Shown here: positions 8,361 through 16,268 of the stretch, in pieces
How the letters are laid out: each line of letters opens with the position of its first letter
How positions within the stretch are numbered: position 1 is the first letter of the stretch
Assembly (NCBI GenBank): GCA_005518205.2
Contig: RFFC02000003.1
Coordinates: 154,248 to 218,247 of the forward strand
DNA from: Hormoscilla sp. GUM202
GTDB lineage: Bacteria > Cyanobacteriota > Cyanobacteriia > Cyanobacteriales > Desertifilaceae
Length of the DNA stretch: 64,000 bases
Direction: 5' to 3'
The notes under the pieces: generated by a model
What the model was told of the DNA's origin: nothing
Database searches by the model: none
The model's input: the letters and a program-made list of their open reading frames with translations, nothing else
Position numbers and translations under genes: made by a program

Positions 8361-9476
8361 CTACTTTGAACAGGTCTTAGCCAAGTGTTCTTCCCACTTA
8401 CGAATCGTTAGTAACTGGAACAAATGCACTGCTGGGTTCAGCTCAATGATGGGTGCATTGAAGTGAGTCTCATACCCCTGTTGTTCTGCTTCGACTGCAA
8501 TCCCATCTTGGCTTAGAAGTGGCTTAATCAAAAGTGGATTAGCAATTTTAAGGACGAGAGTCATCAGCCATTGGGGAATTCGTACTTGTGTAAAGGGGAT
8601 TTTGAGTGCATCGAAATAGAATAAAAAAAAGGTGCGAGTCGTTCGTTCGTCAATCGGTAAAATAAAGCACCAATGTTTGATTTTGCTGTCTGTATTTGAC
8701 CATTGGTAGGGATACTCATAACAAAGTTTCATGGAATTGGTATTAACCCGTTTGCGGTCAACAAATAGCCCAGAAACTTTACCCGTCCCAACTTTGGTGT
8801 CGTAACTGACGAAAACCCTATCTCCCTGTTCCTCGCACTTGGTCAACTTGGCATCAGTGAAGGGGCGATACTGGCGATGCAGATAAGCGTGGGTAAAATC
8901 ACTGACATTATCAATAATCATCGAGTGGTGCGCTTTCCAAGTAAAATCAAGTGGTACGCAGGCCCAACGGTCTTTTCCTTCTAGATCGGGGATATCAGGA
9001 ATCTGTCTCTTGTCAGCTAATGTAGAGTCACCTGGGAAAATCCAAATCAGCCCGTAGCGGACTTTCACCGGATAGATACCGATCTTACAGACTGGCATGG
9101 GTTTATCAAAAAGATCGTGCGGAATATCAACAACTTTTCCTTCTTGATTGTAACCCCAGCCATGATAACAACAGACCAGGCGATCGCCCTCTACTTGACC
9201 TAAAGAAAGTTTCAGTTGACGGTGGGCACAGCGGTTTTTTAAGGCTACTAACTGACCATTTTGTCCGCGATACAGCGCAATGGAAGTCTTCCAAAACTTC
9301 ACCTCAATTACCTGTCCTGGCTTAAGGGCACGGTCATACTCAACGGGGTACCAGTAATCTGGATTCATTCCCGCTGCACGCACTTTTTGGCGGCGATTTT
9401 TCGCCTCACTAAATGAGGGGGGACGACCTTGCGGTGATGTAGATACTTGCTGGTGATTCTCTGTCAATGTACTCAT
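8361..9476 (-). CDS. Rieske oxygenase, candidate sterol C-4 demethylase (SdmA-like)
   Basis: This 371-residue protein has an N-terminal Rieske [2Fe-2S] motif (C83-x-H85 and C102-x2-H105 in RCAHR...CCYHGW). It also has a catalytic mononuclear iron site (N190, D193, H196, H200 in NVSDFTHAYLH). The start ATG 9476 lies 15 bases after the CYP51 stop, so the two are co-transcribed. Rieske oxygenases in bacterial sterol clusters (SdmA of Methylococcus) oxidise a C-4 methyl group in three steps, and the partner reductase SdmB then decarboxylates. The neighbouring SDR at 10905-11909 fits that partner. The assignment to C-4 demethylation rests on context. Another position such as C-7 is possible. The family is well supported, the substrate less so. 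Confidence 0.85.
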   Translation of the reverse strand: MSTLTENHQQVSTSPQGRPPSFSEAKNRRQKVRAAGMNPDYWYPVEYDRALKPGQVIEVKFWKTSIALYRGQNGQLVALKNRCAHRQLKLSLGQVEGDRLVCCYHGWGYNQEGKVVDIPHDLFDKPMPVCKIGIYPVKVRYGLIWIFPGDSTLADKRQIPDIPDLEGKDRWACVPLDFTWKAHHSMIIDNVSDFTHAYLHRQYRPFTDAKLTKCEEQGDRVFVSYDTKVGTGKVSGLFVDRKRVNTNSMKLCYEYPYQWSNTDSKIKHWCFILPIDERTTRTFFLFYFDALKIPFTQVRIPQWLMTLVLKIANPLLIKPLLSQDGIAVEAEQQGYETHFNAPIIELNPAVHLFQLLTIRKWEEHLAKTCSK

Positions 9477-9491
9477 ATTTGATTATTAAAA

Positions 9492-10856
9492 TTAATCTGG
9501 TTTATATTTACGTCTATACCGTATTAAGCAAGGTTGGCGGGGACCGACAACAAAGGTGCTGTAATCTGGTTCATAGTTTTGATGCACTAATTCCAGCTCA
9601 AACTGCCGCAGCAACACAGTCCAAATTACCTTAACCTGTTGGTAAGCAAATGCTTGACCGATGCAACGATGTCTGCCGCCACCAAAACCGATGAGTGTAT
9701 AGGGAGATTTGCGGTCTTCTGCCCGTTCGGGAGTAAAGCGATCGGGGTCATAGCGGTTAGGAAAATGGAAACAGTCTGGCAATCGGTGGCATACGGCAGG
9801 TGAAACCATTGCCAGCCCCCCTGCCCGAACTTGATAACCATTATATTCAAAGTCACGCAATATTTTCCGCATCAACATGATTAAAGGCGGTCGCAATCGT
9901 TCTGCTTCTTTAATCGATCGCTCCAATACTACCAGTTGCCGCAACCCCTCAAGAGAAAAGGTTTCCCTAGGACCGAAAACGGCTTGCTGTTCGGCCATAA
10001 TCCCTGGTAGATATTGCGGATGCTGCAACAGTAAAATTCCCGTCCAGGCAGCCAACACCGCACTGGTATGCTGACCGGCAAAGAGTAGAGTCAGCAATAA
10101 ACCTGTAATATTATCTTCAGATAAAGCCGTGCCATCGGCATAACGAGCAGTCATCAAGGCTTGCAAAAAATCTTCCCCCTCATTTCCTTCGGCTCTTCGA
10201 TTAGCGATAATTGGCGAAATTAGTTCCACCATCCGCACGCGAGCTTTGTCCCGTCGTCGAAAAGAAGGTAAAGGTAAATAGGGTTGAAAAAAAGCTAATA
10301 GATTAATGCCGCCTTCTAAATCATGATATAATTGAGAGAATTCTGTGGTGAGGTGCTGTCGAAATTCATGGCCAATTAGGCAACGACTGGCAATAAACAC
10401 CGTTAATTCATTCATCGCCGCGAGTAAGTCTACTTCTCCTGACTCTCCCCAAGTCTCAAAATAGGCTTTTGCTTCTGTGGCCATAAATCCAGCATAGGCT
10501 TGCATCCGTTCTTCTCGCAGGGCCGGAAAGACAAACCCAAGCTGTTCGCTCATTCTATCGGGGGTCGTGTCATAGGCAATCCCTTTACCAAAAATCGGTA
10601 CCATAAATTGATACGCCTCTTTCTGACTCAACTGGTCGTCAGGGGCGCGAAAAAAGGCTTCGTTCGCTTTCGGTCCCGTTAATAACGTAACCTGAGAACC
10701 TGCTAATAAAAATGAGAAAATTTCTCCAAATTTCTCCTGTCCTCGTTGCAGAAAATTAATTGGATTACGTTGTAACTCTAAAGCGTATCCTAAATAAGGC
10801 AACCCTCCAGGCATCATCGGAGGTGTTTTCTTTTCAGAAATTGTACTGGTTGTCAT
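9492..10856 (-). CDS. cyp51: Sterol 14-alpha-demethylase cytochrome P450 (CYP51)
   Basis: This 454-residue P450 has a eukaryote-like CYP51 signature along its length. There is a proline-rich N-terminus, a B' region (VPIFGKGIAYD), PLPSFRRRDKAR at about 195-206, the oxygen-binding I helix FAGQHTSA (259-266), K-helix ExxR within EAERLRPP, PDRF, and the haem loop FGGGRHRCIG with cysteine 398. It has no membrane anchor. CYP51 removes the 14-alpha methyl group of lanosterol-type sterols as formate, leaving a delta-14 double bond, which the ERG24-type enzyme at 16269 could reduce. I take ATG 10856 as start. An in-frame TTG at 10871 is possible. Spacing is 48 bases from the SDR gene upstream and 15 bases to the Rieske gene downstream. 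A 321-bp inverted copy of its 3' end is at 6485-6805. Confidence 0.95.
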   Translation of the reverse strand: MTTSTISEKKTPPMMPGGLPYLGYALELQRNPINFLQRGQEKFGEIFSFLLAGSQVTLLTGPKANEAFFRAPDDQLSQKEAYQFMVPIFGKGIAYDTTPDRMSEQLGFVFPALREERMQAYAGFMATEAKAYFETWGESGEVDLLAAMNELTVFIASRCLIGHEFRQHLTTEFSQLYHDLEGGINLLAFFQPYLPLPSFRRRDKARVRMVELISPIIANRRAEGNEGEDFLQALMTARYADGTALSEDNITGLLLTLLFAGQHTSAVLAAWTGILLLQHPQYLPGIMAEQQAVFGPRETFSLEGLRQLVVLERSIKEAERLRPPLIMLMRKILRDFEYNGYQVRAGGLAMVSPAVCHRLPDCFHFPNRYDPDRFTPERAEDRKSPYTLIGFGGGRHRCIGQAFAYQQVKVIWTVLLRQFELELVHQNYEPDYSTFVVGPRQPCLIRYRRKYKPD

Positions 10857-10904
10857 GGTTCTTAATTTCAATGTTCTTTGGGGGGCAATTTAAATAAATC
10901 TATT

Positions 10905-11909
10905 TTATTTAGAGGCAATTAAACCTCTGCGGAGAAAGTCATCATAAGCGGATTGAATGCTGGCTTTAATGCTGGTTGGTTGATAGCCGAGTTCGTTTTT
11001 GGCTTTGCTAATATCTGCACGGCGGTGCATTCGCAGGATGCGAACCGCACCAGAAGTAAAACGTCTGGGTACATTGGGGAAAAAGCGGGGTAAAACAAAA
11101 TCGGCGACTTCCGCAATGCCTGACATAATTGGCCCAGGAATTCTTATAGATGGCCGATCGCGTCCTGTCACCTCCTCAAATATATCCATTAACTCATCAA
11201 CCGTGAGAAATTGGCTACTAAAGATATACTTTTGTCCCGGTCTTCCTTTGGACATCGCCAAAATGTGACCTTCCACAATATCCCTAGCAGCAACAAACTC
11301 AAATCCCCCAGGGACATAAGCCAACAGTTTACCATTGGCAAAATCTAAAAGTGTTCGCCCCATGCGGGAAGGTTTGTAATCATGGGGACCTATAATAGCA
11401 CAGGAGACTGCCACAACCACATTCAGACCATTGGCAAAAGCTTTGAGGCACTCATGCTCGACAAAGGTTTTGGTAAAGCCGTAAGGTAGGTGGGGTGAGA
11501 AGGGATAAAAAGGGACTGTTTCATCACTGGGTTTTTCTGGGTTATGACCCACTGCACTGAAAGAGCCAGAAACCACAACTTTAGAAACTCCTGCTTCTAG
11601 GGCAGCTTGGAGAATATGGAGGGTTCCTAAGACATTACAGTCGTAAATCTCTCGCTTCAGCAAGGGATCTCCATCTAGGGTGGAGACCTTGGCGGCACAG
11701 TGGTAAATGCGATCGCATCCTCTGACTGCTGCTTTCATGCCAGTAAAGTCGCGCAGGTCGCCGTAAACCCTTTCGACATCCAAACCCTCCACAGCAGTGT
11801 TATTGCTACCCTCCCGCAGAAGCACGCGAACGCTTTGTCCGTCGTCTAGCAGACGTCGCACCAGATTGGCACCTAAGTGACCGGAAGCACCTGTAACTAT
11901 AATTTTCAT
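10905..11909 (-). CDS. 3beta-HSD-like extended SDR, candidate sterol C-4 decarboxylase (SdmB-like)
   Basis: This 334-residue protein has the Rossmann motif GASGHLG (residues 7-13), an active-site Y143-x3-K147 (PYGFTK), and the overall length of 3beta-hydroxysteroid dehydrogenase/dihydroflavonol reductase relatives. In known bacterial sterol producers an NAD(P)-dependent enzyme of this class (SdmB) oxidises C-3 and decarboxylates the C-4 carboxylate made by the Rieske oxygenase SdmA. In eukaryotes NSDHL/ERG26 does the same. The gene is in line with CYP51 and the Rieske oxygenase. Hopanoid-associated HpnA is a related family, but no hopanoid gene is visible here. Family assignment is secure; the reaction is inferred from context. 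Confidence 0.85.
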   Translation of the reverse strand: MKIIVTGASGHLGANLVRRLLDDGQSVRVLLREGSNNTAVEGLDVERVYGDLRDFTGMKAAVRGCDRIYHCAAKVSTLDGDPLLKREIYDCNVLGTLHILQAALEAGVSKVVVSGSFSAVGHNPEKPSDETVPFYPFSPHLPYGFTKTFVEHECLKAFANGLNVVVAVSCAIIGPHDYKPSRMGRTLLDFANGKLLAYVPGGFEFVAARDIVEGHILAMSKGRPGQKYIFSSQFLTVDELMDIFEEVTGRDRPSIRIPGPIMSGIAEVADFVLPRFFPNVPRRFTSGAVRILRMHRRADISKAKNELGYQPTSIKASIQSAYDDFLRRGLIASK

Positions 11910-11983
11910 TATTTGTTAAGTTTTGTCTAAAATTAACAGATGTAAATTTTAAGCCCCGGCGATCGCCCAATTGAGGACATCTT

Positions 11984-12257
11984 TTACAAGTTTGAAAGAC
12001 CCAAAACGAAGAGCCAAGCCAAATCCCAAATAGGCGTTTTCGCTACTTGTAGAAACATATTACCGGCCATTAGACGGGAACCAATTTTTTGCTGAATTAA
12101 TTTCGTATAGGGTGAGAGATTTTCATTGGCTGTCCGAAACAGAACTAAATCTTGACCAAAGTAATGTAGGGGCTTTACTTTACCCGGAGGGAGTTCACCG
12201 CTGTAACCCACTCGAACCACTCGGAAAAGCTGAAAAGGGAAAGCGTGTAGTCATGAC
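11984..12257 (-). pseudogene. Remnant of a second Rieske oxygenase
   Basis: The minus strand reads RVGYSGELPPGKVKPLHYFG and then QDLVLFRT, the opening of a Rieske oxygenase of the KshA/cholesterol 7-desaturase-like type, distinct from the gene at 8361. A start-like MTTRFPFSAFPS just upstream (ATG at about 12254) is in another frame, separated by a small indel. After FRT the frame continues for about 45 residues but without the Rieske cysteines and histidines, so the core has been deleted. It occupies the ERG2 to SDR interval, suggesting that the cluster once had an additional sterol oxygenase. Confidence 0.6.
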
Positions 12258-12847
12258 ATCTCCTTTGAATCAGAAAATCGAGATTTTTTAGAAGTTGATT
12301 CCCAAAGATTTTTCAGTAACAATTTTCCATAAACTCCGAAGGTGCAAGCAATGGTTTTCCAGTCTAAGGTACTCATAAATGAGTCAGCTAGACCAAAAGG
12401 AAGCATAGAAGGAATAAAACCTCTAGCGTATTCTAGTAACCAAGCTTTTTCTGGAATACATACCGCTTCACTTTGAAACTTGCCAAGAGAATATTTGTCT
12501 CCAGCTTTATGTACAATGCGTTCAAAAGGACGTTCTTCTTTGAAAACCCAGATTTCTCCATCTATAACAGCTTCGTATATTTCTGTCAAATATCTGCCTG
12601 AATGTCCTTTAGTGCCAATGGAAGAGCCACAAATCAAAACATATTCTGTCAAAGACGCATGGAGAACAGCTATACCATACATAGCGCCTCCAGCATTATT
12701 AAACATCCATTGGATTTTTTCGTTAATTTTTCCAGGATACTCTTGTTGTAACCTTACTCTCAAGGTTTCAAACATTTGTTCATAAGGCAAGCCACGACAT
12801 GAGTTAACAATTTCGTGTAACTTATCGGGATCAAAAACGTACTTCAT
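12251..12847 (-). CDS. Sterol C-8 isomerase, ERG2/sigma-1 receptor family
   Basis: The 198-residue protein (start ATG 12847, directly at the conserved YVFDP motif) matches ERG2 and the sigma-1 receptor through its core: FNNAGGAM (49-56), LHASLTEYVL (62-71), GHSGRY (81-86) and LEYARGFIPSMLPFG (138-152), then ADSFMSTLD. E139 corresponds to the conserved glutamate of sigma-1. The other ligand-site acid falls at E92. The usual N-terminal membrane helix is absent. ERG2 moves the sterol double bond from delta-8 to delta-7 after demethylation. The gene follows the cyclase by about 70 bases on the same strand. An upstream in-frame start at 12877 would add 10 residues. Homology is unmistakable; isomerase rather than a binding-only role is inferred from the pathway. 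Confidence 0.92.
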   Translation of the reverse strand: MKYVFDPDKLHEIVNSCRGLPYEQMFETLRVRLQQEYPGKINEKIQWMFNNAGGAMYGIAVLHASLTEYVLICGSSIGTKGHSGRYLTEIYEAVIDGEIWVFKEERPFERIVHKAGDKYSLGKFQSEAVCIPEKAWLLEYARGFIPSMLPFGLADSFMSTLDWKTIACTFGVYGKLLLKNLWESTSKKSRFSDSKEMS

Positions 12848-12917
12848 TACTACTTTGATTTGGTTGTTGACTAGCAAAATTTAATTTTTATATAACATCT
12901 AAGAGATTGAGCAAATC

Positions 12918-14933
12918 TTAAATATTAAGTTTTTTCTGTCGAAGTGACTCATATAAAGCCAATGCCCACACGGGGAAGTAAGCGCGATAGAGCGTATAAT
13001 CCAATAACGCAGTATGGAAAAAGACCCCACTCCAATCCTGTTTTGCCCAACCACCATTTTCTAACTGCATATCAATGAGAAAATTTGCACCTCTGGTAAT
13101 TTCTGGCCAATGATTTGCTTCTGCTTTTAATAAAGCGATCATGGCCCAAGCGGTTTGAGTCACTTGACTTTCAGTATGTTCGACATATTCACCTGACAAA
13201 CAGCCTTGAAAATGCTCTCCCCATCCGCCATCGGGCCTTTGCTTACTAACCAACCAATGACAAGCTTTGCGAATAGCTGGGTCATTAGCAGTATTTGTTG
13301 CTGCGACTAAGCCTTGAACTGCAAACATCGTACCATATATAAAATTCACTCCCCAAAAACCCAACCACGAATCATCTAGCTTTTGCTGTTTTCGTAACCA
13401 TAAGCCACCCCGTTGCATGGCCCTGTCAATTTCATCCCCCATCATTTCCGGGTAACGAATCTGAAATTCCCTGAGTGCCATTATACAGGATGCCGTACAT
13501 TCAATATAGGAATGCTCCGTCATTGAGTTAGCAAACATTTCGGCTGGGTTCATCCACTCTAAGGTTGAGCGAATCTTACGACTTTCGTAACTCCCAAAAC
13601 CACCATCGGCGTTTTGACAGCGAAGGATAAATTTCACAGAATCGAGCAAGCTACAATTGGCAGTGACTTCAGGCGGGGCATCTAATAAGGCAAGGAGTGC
13701 TTCTGCGGTACAATCACTTACAGGCCACCCATGCCAAACGCCAGCAAAGCAAAATCCCCCTTTAGGGTCGATGCGATGAAAATCCTCAATATTGGGAAAA
13801 GTCGTGCGAATTTGCTGAGTGGCAAGAAATTGCTGTGCTTGGAGCAAACTATCTGAGACATCTACATGAGGACTGGTTGCTTGCAAAGCTTGAATGGCAA
13901 AACCCGTATCCCAAGTGCTACTGCGAGCCCCTGTAATTCTCAGTCCAGATTTTTCATCTTGCCAGATCCAGCCTTCAAAGCGTTCTAATGCTTTGTGTAG
14001 GTCGGCATCATTGGGGTCATGTAACCAGAGGGCAATGATATTCAGCAAACCACTCACTGGAGACAGACTGGTATAGTCAGTGGTCTGCAACTCAAAGCGA
14101 ATGCAGTCTATCATTTGCGCGATCGCTTCTTGTCGCCAATCTTTATTATGCCACCGTTCGTAAAGGTTACTGAGTTTGTAGATCGCTTGCAGCACAGGCG
14201 TGGAAGGATGATAAACTTCCTCTGGCCTCAACATCGATCGAGCTGCATTAAAATTTACCTCCTGGTAATCCTCTATATACAACTCCGATCGCAATGTTTC
14301 AATCAATGGCGTGACTGAAACCTGAAACTTTCGCCCATAAATCAAGCCCATGGGCATATAAATGAGTCGCGTGTGGCAGTAAAAATTCCCTGGATGAGCA
14401 GGTATCCATTGAGGCAGCAACCACGCTTCCGGCAAAACTGGATTCACCCCACACCAATCATACAGATTCAGCATCGCTAACCAGAATTTACCCCAGGTTG
14501 GAATAGCCAGCACGCCTCCTTGGTCCCGGATAAATTGGAGTGCAGGTGATAAAAGTGGGTCTTCTTTTTGCACGCCTAATAGACGCGCAGCAACATATAC
14601 AAGGGTTGTGACAAATAAGTAAGGCTGGGATTTGTCATGCAATCCCCATAAATCACAGGAAAGGCGAGTGGTATTGAATTGCTGTAAAATAGCCTGCCGA
14701 CGTTCTGGGGAAATGGGTGTTTGAGTAATGTGACACATTAGCACATACTGCGCTGGCAACATGGGACACCACACAACCTCTCCTTCCCACGAACCATCAG
14801 CTTGTTGTAGGGAAACCAAATACCTCACAGAGCGTTCTAAGGCAGGAGTAACATCGATCGCTTGTTCTCTTAAACTAGATGTTGGTTTCTGGTTCAACGA
14901 TAATCGATCGTGAATTTTGTGAATTTTTGTCAT
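12918..14933 (-). CDS. osc: Oxidosqualene cyclase (lanosterol/cycloartenol synthase type)
   Basis: This 671-residue triterpene cyclase carries the oxidosqualene-cyclase catalytic motif DCTAE (D407-E411, in HGWPVSDCTAE), not the DxDD of squalene-hopene cyclases. It also has the OSC-type YCHTRLIYMPM at about 185-195 and repeated QW motifs (QQADGSW, CQNADGGFG, KQRPDGGWGEHF, LENGGWA). The C-terminus SGVFFHTALLDYTLYR and YFPVWAL matches the end of eukaryotic lanosterol synthases. It protonates and folds 2,3-oxidosqualene into a tetracyclic sterol. The start ATG 14933 overlaps the stop of the epoxidase gene (ATGA) and is preceded by AAGGAGGGAGT, a strong ribosome site, so translation is coupled. 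Whether lanosterol or cycloartenol is made cannot be read by eye. Confidence 0.95.
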   Translation of the reverse strand: MTKIHKIHDRLSLNQKPTSSLREQAIDVTPALERSVRYLVSLQQADGSWEGEVVWCPMLPAQYVLMCHITQTPISPERRQAILQQFNTTRLSCDLWGLHDKSQPYLFVTTLVYVAARLLGVQKEDPLLSPALQFIRDQGGVLAIPTWGKFWLAMLNLYDWCGVNPVLPEAWLLPQWIPAHPGNFYCHTRLIYMPMGLIYGRKFQVSVTPLIETLRSELYIEDYQEVNFNAARSMLRPEEVYHPSTPVLQAIYKLSNLYERWHNKDWRQEAIAQMIDCIRFELQTTDYTSLSPVSGLLNIIALWLHDPNDADLHKALERFEGWIWQDEKSGLRITGARSSTWDTGFAIQALQATSPHVDVSDSLLQAQQFLATQQIRTTFPNIEDFHRIDPKGGFCFAGVWHGWPVSDCTAEALLALLDAPPEVTANCSLLDSVKFILRCQNADGGFGSYESRKIRSTLEWMNPAEMFANSMTEHSYIECTASCIMALREFQIRYPEMMGDEIDRAMQRGGLWLRKQQKLDDSWLGFWGVNFIYGTMFAVQGLVAATNTANDPAIRKACHWLVSKQRPDGGWGEHFQGCLSGEYVEHTESQVTQTAWAMIALLKAEANHWPEITRGANFLIDMQLENGGWAKQDWSGVFFHTALLDYTLYRAYFPVWALALYESLRQKKLNI

Positions 14934-16255
14934 ACTCCCTCCTTGAGACTCATGCTGCCTCTGGGATTCTTCCAAAAACGCGAAACAGCAATTGTCATGG
15001 GTAATCTCAGCCATTGAGCAAAAGCGAGCGAAACCCGAAGCAAATTGCGCCACTGTCCCGTTGCTATATTGTTCTCGAATACAGATTTTACCGCGATCGC
15101 TAATCCTTTGATAAATGAACCAGTAAAATGGAAAATATTGGTTTGCGCTCCCGATAATAAGTGCATTGTGCGAAAGCATTCCGTTGGATCTTCTCGCCAC
15201 ATTTGATAGATAGCTCTACGGATAGCGACAGCACTTTCATCATCGCGGCAAAATACTTGATAAAGTGTAGTTGCCAGCATTTCCGGCACATAAGTTCCGA
15301 AATTGCGCTGATTTTGGTAGTCTTTAAAGCTGTGACTTTCCACAAGCCGTTCTGCATCCATAAAACCAACGGTCATTCCTGTTGCGGTCATGGGATGAAA
15401 ATATCCAGTTGCATCCCCAACCAGAGATAAACCCGGACGACCGTAATAAGTGCGAGAGCTATGCTGGTTTGCCACCCAGACCACTCGATTTTCTGCCAAA
15501 GCCTGACGAAATGCTTCTAGTAATTCCGAAGGGATGATGGAACGATAGGCATCCCATAAATTAGCAAGTTTTTTGGGGACATTCAGTGGCACATCAAGGC
15601 ACATACGAACTTTATTTTCCCCAATGCGATAGATCAATGCAGGTCCAACTCCTCCGAGCAATACATGACCAAAGCCTTCAAAAGGTAACTTAACATTTTC
15701 TAATAACACTCCTGCCATATAAGAAATGGGTTGAGGGTTATGAGAAATTCCCATTGCTTTGCGAGCGATGGAAGCGCGACCATCTGCCCCGACAATGCGA
15801 TCGGCCACAACCGTGAAAGGATCGCCTTGTTGAAAAGATTCAACGCTTAATTGCTGCCCTTGAATTCGAGTGACACGAGCGTGAGAGATAAAATCTATTT
15901 CTTTACGATCGCTCGCGGCTTCTCGCAGCGTAGATACAATAGAATTGTGTTCGCAACTTAATCCTTTCGCACCACTAGGATATTCAAGTCGAATGGGTTT
16001 ACTCCCATCATCTGGAAAAACAACAAAGCCAAGACCCGTATCATAATTCACTGTATCGGGAGAAAGACTCACACCTAGACGTTCTAAAACTTCTAAGGCT
16101 GAGGGATGCAACCATTCTCCGGCTAGTCGTTTTTTATTGTTAGGTTGTGCCTCCAACAACGTGACTTTTGCACCACGACGCGCAAACGCGAGGGCAGTCA
16201 CGCAACCGACTGGACCAGCACCAATTACCGCAACATCAGGGGAGACAATTTTCAT
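14930..16255 (-). CDS. sqmo: FAD-dependent monooxygenase, squalene epoxidase-like
   Basis: This 441-residue flavoprotein shows the dinucleotide motif GAGPVG (12-17), the acid LLEAQ at the end of strand 2, the internal GADGRAS (156-162) and the second FAD motif LVGDATGYFHPMTATGMT (about 278-295). The last strongly resembles the GDA-x-n-HPLTGGGMT of squalene monooxygenases. The C-terminal region is hydrophobic and may lie on the membrane. It is encoded between the sterol reductase and the cyclase, with a 4-base overlap to the cyclase, so its natural role would be conversion of squalene to 2,3-oxidosqualene. Start ATG 16255 was chosen because it precedes the beta strand of the Rossmann fold. An ATG at 16279 adds eight residues. 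Geranylgeranyl-reductase-like or halogenase-like flavoproteins are more remote alternatives. Confidence 0.87.
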   Translation of the reverse strand: MKIVSPDVAVIGAGPVGCVTALAFARRGAKVTLLEAQPNNKKRLAGEWLHPSALEVLERLGVSLSPDTVNYDTGLGFVVFPDDGSKPIRLEYPSGAKGLSCEHNSIVSTLREAASDRKEIDFISHARVTRIQGQQLSVESFQQGDPFTVVADRIVGADGRASIARKAMGISHNPQPISYMAGVLLENVKLPFEGFGHVLLGGVGPALIYRIGENKVRMCLDVPLNVPKKLANLWDAYRSIIPSELLEAFRQALAENRVVWVANQHSSRTYYGRPGLSLVGDATGYFHPMTATGMTVGFMDAERLVESHSFKDYQNQRNFGTYVPEMLATTLYQVFCRDDESAVAIRRAIYQMWREDPTECFRTMHLLSGAQTNIFHFTGSFIKGLAIAVKSVFENNIATGQWRNLLRVSLAFAQWLRLPMTIAVSRFWKNPRGSMSLKEGV

Positions 16256-16268
16256 CTTTAATATACAT

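Noticed and set aside
12918..14933. Squalene-hopene cyclase
   Set aside because: The catalytic motif is DCTAE with OSC-type surrounding residues, not DxDD, and neighbours are sterol-specific.
14934..15200. Longer N-terminus of the cyclase (frame open to 15200)
   Set aside because: This part overlaps the end of the epoxidase gene in another frame; the ATG at 14933 has a strong ribosome site and the ATGA overlap.
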